From contig NZ_CP108474.1 of the NCBI RefSeq assembly GCF_036226445.1, positions 6,758,001-6,822,000 of the forward strand: 64,000 bases of DNA. Reading direction: 5' to 3'. A model generated the notes under the pieces. It was not told the origin of the DNA, made no database searches, and saw nothing but the letters and a program-made list of their open reading frames with translations. Positions 32,980 through 45,928 of this stretch are shown here, piece by piece; within the stretch, counting starts at the first letter, position 1, and each line of letters starts with the position of its first letter. The translations under genes and the position numbers were made by a program. The stretch is from Streptomyces sp. NBC_01255. GTDB lineage: Bacteria; Actinomycetota; Actinomycetes; Streptomycetales; Streptomycetaceae.

Positions 32980-33519
32980 TCAGACCGCCGCGGGAGCCGC
33001 GTACTCACCGACCAACTGGGCACGGCCCAGCGTGTGGAAGCGCAGGTTGAAGCCGACCGCCGCCGGCGACACGTCGCCATCGGGCCCCAGCTTCTCGCTG
33101 TCCACCGCGTACACGGTGAAGACGTAGCGGTGCGCCGGGTCCCCGGCCGGGGGAGCGGCGCCGCCGAACTCCTTCGCGCCGTAGTCGTTCCGTACGTGCA
33201 CGGCTCCGGCAGGCAGCCCCTTGAACGACCCCGACCCGGCACCGACGGCCAGCTCCGTCACCGACACCGGGATGTCGAACAGCACCCAGTGCCAGAACCC
33301 ACTGCCCGTCGGAGCGTCCGGGTCGAAGCACGTCACGGCGAAGCTCTTCGTCCCCGCCGGGAAGCCCTCCCAGCGCAGGTGCGGAGAGGTGTTCCCCGCC
33401 GCGTACACCTGAGCGTCCTTCAGGACCCCGCCCGGCGCGATGTCGTCGCTCACCACGGTGAACGCCGCCACCGGCGGATGGAAATCGTGCGGGAGCGGCG
33501 CCCTCTTACCCTCGGACAC
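32980..33519 (-). CDS. YbhB/YbcL family Raf kinase inhibitor-like protein
   Basis: The 179-residue protein belongs to the phosphatidylethanolamine-binding family. Motifs are [38 protein letters not shown] (about 48-85) and the C-terminal [11 protein letters not shown]. No signal peptide is present, so it is cytosolic. Bacterial members have unclear roles, possibly binding phospholipid or small anionic ligands. It is monocistronic with a strong terminator behind it, and 42 bp separate it from the upstream Spo0M gene on the same strand. Confidence 0.9.
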   Translation of the reverse strand: MSEGKRAPLPHDFHPPVAAFTVVSDDIAPGGVLKDAQVYAAGNTSPHLRWEGFPAGTKSFAVTCFDPDAPTGSGFWHWVLFDIPVSVTELAVGAGSGSFKGLPAGAVHVRNDYGAKEFGGAAPPAGDPAHRYVFTVYAVDSEKLGPDGDVSPAAVGFNLRFHTLGRAQLVGEYAAPAAV

Positions 33520-33561
33520 GTCGAGCCTCCGTATCGCCTGTCGCTACTGTCCCGGCCGAGC

Positions 33562-34344
33562 CTAGAGCCAGTTGCGGCGGCCGCCGACCTCGGCGAGCCA
33601 CTGGTTCAGGTAGGCCGCCCAGTCGGTCGTGTGGAAGTCGTGCAGCCCCACCTTGAACGCGCGGAACGAGTCGCTGCCCTCGCCGAACAGCCCCGGCTTC
33701 TTGTCCATCTCCAGGACGACGTCCATCTCACGGTCGTCGGCGACGAAGCTGACCTCGACCTGGTTCAGCCCGCGGTACTGCTGCGGAGCGAAGAACTCGA
33801 TCTCCTGGTAGAAGGGCAGCTTCTGCCGCGTCCCCCGGATGTGCCCGCGCTCCATGTCCGCGCTCTTGAAGCGGAAGCCCAGACCGATGAAGGCGTCCAG
33901 GATCGCCTGCTGCGCCGGCAGCGGGTGCACGTTGATCGGGTCCAGGTCGCCGGAGTCCACGGCCCGGGCGATCTCCAGCTCGGTGACCACGCCGATGTTC
34001 ATGCCGTGCAGCTGCTGACCGGCGATCGAGGTCACCGGCGTCTCCCACGGCACCTCAAGACCGAACGGCACCACGTGCACCGCGCCGGCCTTCACCTCGA
34101 AGGCACCACCCAGACGCACCTTGAGGAACTCGACGTCCTGCTTGTGCTCCTGGTCGCCACCCTCGACCTCGACCCGGGCCTGCAGGCCGACGGAGAGCGC
34201 CTCGATCTGCTGGTCGACGCTGCCGCCCTGGATCCTCACCTCACCCTGGACGACACCGCCCGGAACCACGTTCGCCTCGGTGAGCACGGTCTCCACGGTG
34301 GCCCCACCGGCACCCAGGCTCGCAAGCAGCTTCTTGAATCCCAT
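33562..34344 (-). CDS. Spo0M-like sporulation-control protein (arrestin-fold)
   Basis: The start at the ATG ending 34344 (MGFKKLLASLGAGGATVETVL) has GAAGGAG upstream; 260 residues. The sequence matches the SpoOM family across its length: N-terminal beta domain (VVPGGVVQGEVRIQGG), VPFGLEVPWETPVT in the middle, and a C-terminal domain with DDREMDVVLEMDKK. In Bacillus, Spo0M affects sporulation and cell shape; in Streptomyces homologues a sporulation role is presumed. It is soluble, with no signal peptide. Confidence 0.88.
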   Translation of the reverse strand: MGFKKLLASLGAGGATVETVLTEANVVPGGVVQGEVRIQGGSVDQQIEALSVGLQARVEVEGGDQEHKQDVEFLKVRLGGAFEVKAGAVHVVPFGLEVPWETPVTSIAGQQLHGMNIGVVTELEIARAVDSGDLDPINVHPLPAQQAILDAFIGLGFRFKSADMERGHIRGTRQKLPFYQEIEFFAPQQYRGLNQVEVSFVADDREMDVVLEMDKKPGLFGEGSDSFRAFKVGLHDFHTTDWAAYLNQWLAEVGGRRNWL

Positions 34345-34431
34345 GACTTCCACTCCTTCTCGGTACTGACCTCTACATACGCGCGACGACCGTAGCCGGT
34401 TCCCCGCCACCCGCCACTACGCTCGGCCGCC

Positions 34432-35094
34432 ATGAGCGACACCCCCTCCCGTACGCCGCTCCCGCGGGCCTTCTTCGACCGCCCCGTCCTGGAGGTCGCC
34501 CCCGACCTGCTCGGCCGCACCCTCGTCCGGAACTCGCCCGAAGGGCGGATCGAGCTACGCCTCACGGAGGTGGAGGCGTACGCCGGCGCGATCGATCCCG
34601 GCTCGCACGCCTTCCGCGGCCGCACCGCACGCAACGCCGTCATGTTCGGCCCGCCCGGACACGCGTACGTCTACTTCACCTACGGCATGTGGCACTGCCT
34701 CAACCTGGTCTGCGGCCCCGAAGGCGAGGCGAACGGAGTCCTCCTGCGCGCGGGCGAGATCCTGACCGGCGCCGAGCAGGCCCGCGCCCGCCGCCGCTCG
34801 GCCCGCCGCGACACGGAACTGGCCAAGGGCCCCGCCCGCCTGGCCACGGCCCTGGACGTCGCCCTCTCCCTGAACGGCACGGACACCTGCGCCGGCCCCG
34901 AAGCCCCGCTCTCCCTGCTCACCGGCACGCCACCCACCCCGGACGCCCTCAGCAGCGGCCCCCGTACGGGCGTAGGCGGCGACGGCGCCCCCCACCCCTG
35001 GCGCTTCTGGATCACCGACGACCCGACGGTCAGCCCCTACCGCGCCCACACGCCCCGGAAGCGCCGCCTTGACTCCGGCCGCCCGACCGCCTAA
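34432..35094 (+). CDS. DNA-3-methyladenine glycosylase (AAG/MPG family)
   Basis: The 220-residue protein shows the AAG fold motifs: [59 protein letters not shown] (about 42-100), including the catalytic Glu and intercalating Tyr region, and GPARLATAL. It excises alkylated purines such as 3-methyladenine to start base-excision repair. It is transcribed toward the rRNA operon; I saw no obvious terminator in the first 60 bases after its stop. The last about 60 residues are Pro/Thr/Gly-rich and contain an insertion-like stretch. Confidence 0.93.
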   Translation: MSDTPSRTPLPRAFFDRPVLEVAPDLLGRTLVRNSPEGRIELRLTEVEAYAGAIDPGSHAFRGRTARNAVMFGPPGHAYVYFTYGMWHCLNLVCGPEGEANGVLLRAGEILTGAEQARARRRSARRDTELAKGPARLATALDVALSLNGTDTCAGPEAPLSLLTGTPPTPDALSSGPRTGVGGDGAPHPWRFWITDDPTVSPYRAHTPRKRRLDSGRPTA

Positions 35095-35611
35095 CGTAGC
35101 CCGAGCCGCTGGAAACGGGCCTGCTTGTTCAAGCACCCCGTAGCGGCCACCCACTACTCACGATGATTCCCCAGCAGGGGCGTATTTCGGCATTCCCGAA
35201 ATTCGTTTCGAATGACTCGATTATGAGTCGCCAGAGAAATCAGCTAAAGTAGTGAACACGCCGGAAGGGCCCAGAGCGAAAGCGAAAGGCACCGGAAAGC
35301 ACCGAGGAAATCGGATCGGAAAGATCTGATAGAGTCGGAAACGTAAGAACACGAAGTACCGAAGGGAATCCCGGAGGAAAGCCCGAGAGGGTGAGTACAA
35401 AGGAAGCGTCCGTTCCTTGAGAACTCAACAGCGTGCCAAAAATCAACGCCAGATTAGTTGATACCCCGTCCATCTTCGGATGGTCGAGGTTCCTTTGAAA
35501 AAGTCCACCCCTAGCCGGGTGGCACACAGCGAGGACGCTGTGAACGATCGGTCTTATTCCGACTCGATCGTTCCGCTCAACGCGAGTGTATCGCCGGATT
35601 ACCGGCAAACA
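35095..35611 (+). promoter_or_regulatory. rRNA operon promoter and leader region
   Basis: This 517-bp gene-free region is less GC-rich than its surroundings. Candidate -10 elements typical of rrn promoters are TAAAGT (35245-35250, with TTATGA 18 bases upstream) and TAGAGT (35330-35335); -35 regions are weakly conserved, so multiple promoters are likely. GACTC-N6-GAGTC lies at 35214-35229. The transcribed leader contains a boxA-like element at 35412. A 60-codon open frame at 35480 is fortuitous. Confidence 0.7.
35412..35431 (+). promoter_or_regulatory. boxA-like antitermination element, 16S leader
   Basis: GTTCCTTGAGAACTCAACAG matches the actinobacterial rrn element with core TTGAGAACT. A second copy, GTTGTTTGAGAACTACACAG, sits before 23S at 37391-37410. 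Confidence 0.6.
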
Positions 35612-37143
<1,532 letters not shown>

Positions 37144-37390
37144 AGCACAGTACCGATTGCAGACAAACGTTCTGCACGGTCAGCTCATGGGTGGAACGTT
37201 GATTAGTTGGCGTGAGCGAACCTGATGGTTCTTCGAGTACTGCTTCGGCGTGGAAAGAAGAGTCCGGTGGGTGGCTCACGCTTGGCACGTTGTTGGGTAT
37301 CTGAGGGTACGGCCGTCATGGTCGTTGCCTTCGTGATGCCGGCCCCAGTGAACTCATCGGCTTGTCCGGTGGGGTGATGGGTGGCTGGTC

Positions 37391-37410
37391 GTTGTTTGAG
37401 AACTACACAG
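37391..37410 (+). promoter_or_regulatory. boxA-like element before 23S
   Basis: GTTGTTTGAGAACTACACAG shares the TTGAGAACT core with the 16S leader element, and its last bases form part of the 23S processing stem. Confidence 0.6.
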
Positions 37411-37422
37411 TGGACGCGAGCA
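37405..37422 (+). repeat. 5' arm of the 23S rRNA processing stem
   Basis: The 18 bases at 37405-37422 are the exact reverse complement of 40551-40568, so the whole 23S precursor loops out of an 18-bp perfect helix, extendable by AGAACT/AGTTCT beyond a bulge. This is the expected RNase III-type processing site. Confidence 0.85.
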
Positions 37423-37429
37423 TCTGTGG

Positions 37430-40549
<3,120 letters not shown>

Positions 40550-40550
40550 T

Positions 40551-40568
40551 TGCTCGCGTCCACTGTGT
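40551..40568 (+). repeat. 3' arm of the 23S rRNA processing stem
   Basis: Exact complement of 37405-37422, beginning within a few bases of the mature 23S 3' end. Confidence 0.85.
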
Positions 40569-40651
40569 TAGTTCTGAAGCAACGAACAGTTGCTGGTTTC
40601 TTGAGCTAGAACACAACTACAGAGTGTGCTTGTTCGCTCGAAACCGATAGG

Positions 40652-40770
40652 GTTTCGGTGGTCATAGCGTTAGGGAAACGCCCGGTTACATTCCGAACCC
40701 GGAAGCTAAGCCTTTCAGCGCCGATGGTACTGCAGGGGGGACCCTGTGGGAGAGTAGGACGCCGCCGAAC
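40652..40770 (+). rRNA. 5S ribosomal RNA
   Basis: The sequence GTTTCGGTGGTCATAGCG ... CCGAACCCGGAAGCTAAGCC ... GAGAGTAGGACGCCGCCGAAC is a typical actinobacterial 5S rRNA of about 117-119 bases, with pairing ends (GTTTCGGTGG / CGCCGCCGAAC region). It lies about 100 bp behind 23S. Confidence 0.95.
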
Positions 40771-40778
40771 AATATTTC

Positions 40779-40827
40779 AGGACCCCTGGTCCCAGCGTTC
40801 ACGCTGGACCAGGGGTCCTTTTGTTTT
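40779..40827 (+). terminator. rRNA operon terminator
   Basis: AGGACCCCTGGTC (40779-40791) pairs with GACCAGGGGTCCT (40807-40819). An inner CAGCGT/ACGCTG helix and a single bulged C lie inside, and TTTTGTTTTT follows. It is a textbook intrinsic terminator. Confidence 0.93.
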
Positions 40828-40905
40828 TGCTTGATTTTCCCGATGCGCGGCAGAGTGCCGGCTGCGCGAGAATGACTGCAGTACCCGAAGACAGGAGTCA
40901 CCCAC

Positions 40906-43365
40906 ATGTCCACCAACTCTCCCGACGGCCGTCCGGAGCGCGAGCCGCGTCGCAACGATGGTGGCGGTGGCGACCGGGGCGGCTTCCGCGGGCCGCGCCG
41001 TGACGACAACCGGGGCGGCGGCGGTGGCGGCTTCCGTCGCGACGACCGGCCTTCCCAGCAGCGCGATGACCGCCGTGGCGACAGCCGTGGTGGCGGTACC
41101 GGTGGTGCCGGTGGTGGCTTCCGTCGCGATGACAGCCGTGGTGGCGGTTCCGGTGGTGGTTTCCGTCGTGACGACAGCCGTGGTGGCGGTTCCGGTGGTG
41201 GTTTCCGTCGTGACGACAGCCGTGGCGGTGGCTCCGGCGGTGGTTTCCGTCGCGATGACAGCCGTGGTGGCGGTTCCGGTGGTGGTTTCCGTCGTGACGA
41301 CAGCCGTGGTGGCGGTTCCGGTGGTGGTTTCCGTCGTGACGACAGCCGTGGCGGTGGCTCCGGCGGTGGTTTCCGTCGCGATGACAACCGTGGTGGCGGT
41401 TCCGGTGGTGGTTTCCGTCGTGACGACAGCCGTGGTGGCGGTTCCGGTGGTGGTTTCCGTCGTGACGACAGCCGTGGCGGTGGCACCGGTGGCGGCTTCC
41501 GTCGTGACGACAGCCGTGGTGACAACCGTGGTGTTGGTTCCGGTGGTGGTTTCCGTCGCGATGACAACCGTGGTGGCGGTTCCGGTGGTGGTTTCCGTCG
41601 CGATGACAACCGTGGTGGCGGCACCGGTGGCGGCTTCCGTCGTGACGACAGCCGTGGTGACAACCGTGGCGGTGGCTCCGGCGGTGGTTTCCGTCGTGAC
41701 GACAGCCGTGGCGGTGGCACCGGTGGCGGCTTCCGCCGCGATGACAACCGCGGTGGCGGCGGTGGCTTCCGGCGTGATGAGCGTCGTGACGAGCGTCCCC
41801 CCTTCCGTCGTGACGACCGTCGTGACGACAACCGTGGCGGTGGCGCCGGTGGTGGCTTCCGTCGTGACGAGCGGCCCTCCTCCTTCCAGCGTGACGACCG
41901 TCGCGACGACAACCGTGGTGGCGGTGGCTTCCGCCGCGACGAGCGTCGCGACGAGCGTCCCCCCTTCCGTCGCGACGACCGCCGGGACGACAACCGCGGC
42001 GGTGGCGCCGGCGGTGGCTTCCGTCGTGACGAGCGGCCCTCCTCCTTCCAGCGTGACGACCGTCGCGATGACAACCGTGGTGGCGGTTCCGGCGGTGGGT
42101 TCCGTCGTGACGACAGCCGTGGCGGTGGCACCGGTGGCGGCTTCCGCCGCGATGACAACCGCGGTGGCGGCGGTGGCTTCCGGCGTGATGAGCGTCGTGA
42201 CGAGCGTCCCCCCTTCCGTCGTGACGACCGTCGTGACGACAACCGTGGCGGTGGCGCCGGTGGTGGCTTCCGTCGTGACGAGCGGCCCTCCTCCTTCCAG
42301 CGTGACGACCGTCGCGACGACAACCGTGGTGGCGGTGGCTTCCGCCGCGACGAGCGTCGCGACGAGCGTCCCCCCTTCCGTCGCGACGACCGCCGGGACG
42401 ACAACCGCGGCGGTGGCGCCGGCGGTGGCTTCCGTGGGCGGGACGACCGGCGTGACGGCGACCGTGGTGGGTTCCGTGGGCGGGACGACCGGGGTGGCTA
42501 CGGGGCGCGTGACGACCGTGACCGGGACCGCGGTGACCGTGCGCCGATCAAGCGCCTGCCGATCCCGCCGGAGGTCACCGGTGACGAGATCGACCCGGAC
42601 GTGCGCCAGGAGCTGATGAGCCTGCCCAAGGGGCTGGCCGAGGAGGTCTCCCGCAACCTGGTCATGGTCGCCCAGCTGATCGACGAGGAGCCGGACCGGG
42701 CGTACGAGTACTCCCGGGTCGCCCTGCGGCTCGCGTCGCGTGTCGCGGCCGTGCGCGAGGCGGCCGGCTTCGCCGCGTACGCCACGCAGAAGTACTCCGA
42801 GGCGCTGGCCGAGTTCCGCGCGGCGCGGCGGATGAGCGGTGGCGTCGAGCTGTGGCCCGTCATGGCCGACTGCGAGCGTGGCCTGAACCGTCCCGAGCGC
42901 GCGCTGGCGATGGCCGGTGAGCCCGAGGTGCAGAAGCTGGACAAGGCCGGGCAGGTCGAGATGCGTCTCGTGGCTGCCGGTGCCCGTCGTGACCTGGGTC
43001 AGCTGGACGCCGCCATCGTGACGCTGCAGAGCCCCGAGCTCGCGTCCGGCGCCGTTCACCCGTGGACCGCGCGCCTGCGGTACGCCTACGCCGACGCGCT
43101 GATCGCCGCCGGTCGCGAGAGCGAGGCGCGGGACTGGTTCGCGAAGGCCCTGGAGGCCGACAAGGACGGGGTCACGGACGCCTCGGACCGGCTCGCCGAG
43201 CTGGACGGCGTCGAGTTCGTGGACGCCTTCGACGACTCGGAGGACGAGGTCGTCGAGGGTGGGATCGTCGATGAGGTCGAGATCGAGGCCGAGGGCGACG
43301 TCGAAGACGTCGACGTCGATGTCGAGGACGATGAGATCGACGACGTCGACGGCGACGACCGCTGA
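40906..43365 (+). CDS. RGG/FRRDD-repeat low-complexity protein with TPR-like domain and acidic tail
   Basis: The 819-residue protein follows ACAGGAGTCACCCAC. Residues about 15-545 are low-complexity: about 26 GGFRR modules, mostly the 14-residue unit DDSRGGGSGGGFRR, plus DERRDERPPFRR and FQRDDRRDDNR variants. Phe and Arg are regularly spaced on a Gly/Asp background, like eukaryotic RGG/FG RNA-binding tails. Residues 546 to about 770 are helical and TPR-like (RAYEYSRVALRLASRV ... YSEALAEFRAARR). The tail after about 770 is almost all Asp/Glu/Val. The TPR part looks like a family found across actinobacteria; the repeat part is probably lineage-variable. It is the first gene behind the rRNA operon. 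RNA or ribosome-assembly binding and condensate formation are inference. Confidence 0.85.
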   Translation: MSTNSPDGRPEREPRRNDGGGGDRGGFRGPRRDDNRGGGGGGFRRDDRPSQQRDDRRGDSRGGGTGGAGGGFRRDDSRGGGSGGGFRRDDSRGGGSGGGFRRDDSRGGGSGGGFRRDDSRGGGSGGGFRRDDSRGGGSGGGFRRDDSRGGGSGGGFRRDDNRGGGSGGGFRRDDSRGGGSGGGFRRDDSRGGGTGGGFRRDDSRGDNRGVGSGGGFRRDDNRGGGSGGGFRRDDNRGGGTGGGFRRDDSRGDNRGGGSGGGFRRDDSRGGGTGGGFRRDDNRGGGGGFRRDERRDERPPFRRDDRRDDNRGGGAGGGFRRDERPSSFQRDDRRDDNRGGGGFRRDERRDERPPFRRDDRRDDNRGGGAGGGFRRDERPSSFQRDDRRDDNRGGGSGGGFRRDDSRGGGTGGGFRRDDNRGGGGGFRRDERRDERPPFRRDDRRDDNRGGGAGGGFRRDERPSSFQRDDRRDDNRGGGGFRRDERRDERPPFRRDDRRDDNRGGGAGGGFRGRDDRRDGDRGGFRGRDDRGGYGARDDRDRDRGDRAPIKRLPIPPEVTGDEIDPDVRQELMSLPKGLAEEVSRNLVMVAQLIDEEPDRAYEYSRVALRLASRVAAVREAAGFAAYATQKYSEALAEFRAARRMSGGVELWPVMADCERGLNRPERALAMAGEPEVQKLDKAGQVEMRLVAAGARRDLGQLDAAIVTLQSPELASGAVHPWTARLRYAYADALIAAGRESEARDWFAKALEADKDGVTDASDRLAELDGVEFVDAFDDSEDEVVEGGIVDEVEIEAEGDVEDVDVDVEDDEIDDVDGDDR
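41030..42440. repeat. In-frame 42-bp tandem repeats and 411-bp segmental duplication
   Basis: The basic unit is 42 bp (14 codons) and many copies are nearly identical at DNA level. A larger in-frame block starting near 41690 recurs 411 bp (137 codons) downstream near 42101, with almost no changes until about 42430. All step sizes are multiples of three, so repeat gain or loss keeps the frame. Confidence 0.85.
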
Positions 43366-43379
43366 TCCGGTGAACATGT

Positions 43380-43415
43380 GAAAAGGGCGGCACCCCTCGG
43401 GGTGCCGCCCTTTTC
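43380..43415. terminator. Bidirectional terminator behind the RGG-TPR gene
   Basis: A 16-bp stem (43380-43395 with 43400-43415, outer bases GAAAAGGGCGGC / GCCGCCCTTTTC) closes on a CTCG loop; T-rich or A-rich flanks allow termination in both directions between convergent genes. Confidence 0.9.
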
Positions 43416-43427
43416 GTTTTCCGGGCT

Positions 43428-44723
43428 TCAGTCCAGCGCGAGGCTTCTCAGGACCAGGCCGGTCGCGGGCTTCGGGCCGAACGAGGTCGACTTGCGGGGC
43501 ATCGTCACGCCCTGCCGCGCGAGGTCCCGTACGACCTCCTCCCGTACCGGATGCATCAGGACCGCCGTACCGCCGCGGCGTTCCGCCTGGGCGACCGCGG
43601 CCTGCGTGTCGTGGATGTAGGCGATGTCCTCGGGGGCGTCCGGGATGTGCCAGACGTGGTCCAGGAGAGTGGAGTGCAGGACCGTCGCGTCCAGGGTGCG
43701 CCAGGCCTCCGGGCGGTCCGCGCGGATCGTCCGGTCGAGGAGCGTGGGGTCCGGGCGGTCCAGGAGATGGAAGGCGCCGTCACCCGCGAGGAGGAACGCG
43801 TTGCCCTCGGCCGCCGCAGTGGCCAGGGCCTCCAGGGCCACCGGCAGGGCGCGCTCGAGCCGGCGTACCCGGAAGGAGTCGCCGAGGGCCGCCAGGGCGT
43901 CCGCGACCGGCAGGCGGTTGAGGAGACGGTGGATGGCGCGGACCCGCAGGGGGTAGCGGGCGGTGTCGATGAGGAGGACCAGGCCGTAGTTCCAGGGGCC
44001 GGGAGCGGTGTGCTCCTCGCGCAGGCGCAGATAGGTCGCCCAGCGGTGGTGGCCGTCGGCGATGAGGGCCTGGTGGCGGCGGAGCTCCTGGGCGACGGTG
44101 GCCTGGTCGGCCGGGTCGGTGACCGCCCAGAGGCGGTGCTGGAAGCCGTCCTCCGTAGTCGTGGAGAGCAGGGGCTCGCGGCGGACGGTCCGTTCGATGA
44201 CGGTGTCGGCGCCGTCGTCGTCCTCTCCGACGTACGTGAGGAGCAGCGGTTCCAGATTGGCGGCGGTGGTCCGCATGAGGGCGGCGCGGTCCTCGACCAC
44301 GTGCGGCATGACGTCCTCGTGCGGGAGGACCACGCCCTCGTCCGGGGTCGAGAGCTCCAGGGCGCCGATGATGCCCCGCTGGAGGATGCCGTCGCCGTTC
44401 TGCTCGTACACGTAGAGCGCGGGCTCCGGGTCCGGGGCGAGGACGCCGTCCGCGAGCCAGCGGTCGAGGGTGACGGCGGCCTTGCGGTGGCGGGTGCCGG
44501 CGGTGATCGCCTGCGGGAGGATCAGCCGGACGATGTTGTGGGGGTCGGCCGACTCCAGATGGAGAAGTCCGTCAGGTCGTACGACGACGTCGTAGGGCGG
44601 GGACGTCACGGCGGCGAGGCTGCCCACCCGCTCGGGGACGTAACGGAGTCCACGGAACGGGGCCAGGCGCAGCCCTGCGGTGTCGTCGCGGACAGCGTCG
44701 GCCGCGTGACCTGAGGTGTTCAT
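43428..44723 (-). CDS. DUF1015 family protein
   Basis: The start at the ATG ending 44723 (MNTSGHAADAVRD) gives 431 residues; the longer open frame overlaps the divergent HAD gene. The DUF1015 hallmarks are present: SPPYDVV (about 42), ADPHNIVRLILP, YVYEQ and IADGHHRWATYL (about 220). The domain occurs widely, often near serine-biosynthesis genes in other bacteria, and its biochemical role is unsettled. Here it is divergent from a HAD phosphatase with about 80 bp between the starts. Confidence 0.87.
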   Translation of the reverse strand: MNTSGHAADAVRDDTAGLRLAPFRGLRYVPERVGSLAAVTSPPYDVVVRPDGLLHLESADPHNIVRLILPQAITAGTRHRKAAVTLDRWLADGVLAPDPEPALYVYEQNGDGILQRGIIGALELSTPDEGVVLPHEDVMPHVVEDRAALMRTTAANLEPLLLTYVGEDDDGADTVIERTVRREPLLSTTTEDGFQHRLWAVTDPADQATVAQELRRHQALIADGHHRWATYLRLREEHTAPGPWNYGLVLLIDTARYPLRVRAIHRLLNRLPVADALAALGDSFRVRRLERALPVALEALATAAAEGNAFLLAGDGAFHLLDRPDPTLLDRTIRADRPEAWRTLDATVLHSTLLDHVWHIPDAPEDIAYIHDTQAAVAQAERRGGTAVLMHPVREEVVRDLARQGVTMPRKSTSFGPKPATGLVLRSLALD

Positions 44724-44806
44724 CTCGACATCGTATGTGTGCACGGGCATGAGCGATGATCGGGGGAGCGGAGGAATTTCACCCGGCGAGGCGAGGAGAG
44801 TACGCG

Positions 44807-45883
44807 GTGACGGTGCGGATCGGGCAGGGGCAGCAGGACGGTGGCGGCAGGGCGCTTCCGGGGAGCAGCGCGGTGCCGCTGAGCGCGGCGTACGACACGG
44901 CTCTTCTCGACCTGGACGGTGTCGTGTACGCGGGTGGGGAGGCCATCCCGTACGCCGTCGAGGCGCTCGGCGTGGCACGGGCCGGTGGCATGCACCTGGC
45001 GTACGTCACCAACAACGCGCTGCGGACGCCGGAGGAGGTCGCGACGCACCTCACCGAGCTGGGCGTGCCGGCGGTGGCCGGGGACGTGGTCACGTCGGCG
45101 CAGGCGGTCGCGCGGCTGATCGCCGACGAAGTGCCGCCGGGGTCACGGGTGTTGGTCATCGGTGGCGAAGGGCTGCGGGTGGCGCTGCGCGAGCGGGGCC
45201 TCGTGCCGGTGGAGTCGGCGGACTTCGAGCCGGCGGCGGTCGTCCAGGGGTACGGAGGGCCTGACCTGCCGTGGGGGCGGTTCGCGGAGGCCGCGTACGC
45301 GGTGCAGCGGGGTGTGCCCTGGTACGCCTCGAACACCGACCTGACGATTCCGGGCGCGCGGGGGATCGGGCCGGGGAACGGGGCGGCGGTGGAGGTCGTA
45401 CGGATCGCGGCCGGGGGTCGCGTGGAGCCGAAGGTCGCGGGGAAGCCGCTGCCGCCGATGCACCGGGAGACGGTGCTGCGGACGGGGGCCGAGCGGCCGC
45501 TGGTCGTGGGGGACCGGCTGGACACGGACATCGAGGGCGCGTTCAACGGCGGCGTGGACTCGCTGCTCGTCCTCACCGGCGTCACGGATGTGGCGCGGCT
45601 GCTGACGGCGGCGCCGGAGCACCGGCCGACGTATGTGGCGGCGGATCTGCGGGGGCTGCTGGTGGCGCAGCCGGAGGTCGTCGCGGAGGCCGGGGGTGTC
45701 GTGGTGTGTGGGGGGTGGCGGGCGTCGGTGCGTGGGGGTGAGCTGGTGCTTGAGTCGGTGGTTGAGCCTGGTGCTGATGTGATGGATGGGGTGCGGGCGT
45801 TGTGCGGGGCCGCGTGGTCGGCCGCGGGCGACGGGGTGTGCGGGGCGGATGCCGGAAAGGCGTTGGCGTTGTTGGGGTGGTGA
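44807..45883 (+). CDS. HAD-IIA family hydrolase (NagD/PGP-like phosphatase)
   Basis: I chose the GTG at 44807, with GAGGAG about 8 bases upstream, giving 358 residues; an in-frame start at 44756 would add 17 residues. The HAD motifs are LLDLDGVVYAGG (motif I), VTNNALRTPEE (motif II), GKPLPPMH (motif III) and VVGDRLDTDIEGA (motif IV), with the large C2 cap between, as in NagD, 4-nitrophenylphosphatase or glycerol-phosphate phosphatases. The last about 80 residues form an extra C-terminal region. The cytosolic substrate is unknown. Confidence 0.9.
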   Translation: MTVRIGQGQQDGGGRALPGSSAVPLSAAYDTALLDLDGVVYAGGEAIPYAVEALGVARAGGMHLAYVTNNALRTPEEVATHLTELGVPAVAGDVVTSAQAVARLIADEVPPGSRVLVIGGEGLRVALRERGLVPVESADFEPAAVVQGYGGPDLPWGRFAEAAYAVQRGVPWYASNTDLTIPGARGIGPGNGAAVEVVRIAAGGRVEPKVAGKPLPPMHRETVLRTGAERPLVVGDRLDTDIEGAFNGGVDSLLVLTGVTDVARLLTAAPEHRPTYVAADLRGLLVAQPEVVAEAGGVVVCGGWRASVRGGELVLESVVEPGADVMDGVRALCGAAWSAAGDGVCGADAGKALALLGW

Positions 45884-45904
45884 GGTTCCCCGCGGGAGCA
45901 AGAT

Positions 45905-45926
45905 AGTTGGGTAGGCTAACCTAACT
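45905..45926 (+). promoter_or_regulatory. Iron box (DmdR/DtxR operator) of the siderophore importer
   Basis: AGTTGGGTAGG-CTAACCTAACT is a near-palindrome closely matching the actinobacterial iron box TTAGGTTAGGCTAACCTAA. It ends 2 bases before the GTG of the first permease gene, so iron-loaded repressor would cover the promoter and start. Confidence 0.85.
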
Positions 45927-45928
45927 CC

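Noticed and set aside
41030..42440. Regularly spaced repeats considered as a CRISPR array
   Set aside because: Units are contiguous, coding and lack unique spacers; no cas genes in the window.
40958..42616. Second plus-strand frame (Val/Thr/Ala-rich, 552 codons) inside the RGG gene
   Set aside because: A +1 reading of the repeat that ends where the repeats end; no ribosome site or domain.
40777..43377. Minus-strand 866-codon and 572-codon frames (Thr/Val- or Arg/Ser/Pro-rich repeats) over the RGG gene
   Set aside because: They are translations of the same 42-bp repeats on the other strand; the plus-strand frame has a ribosome site, a structured C-terminal domain and a terminator.
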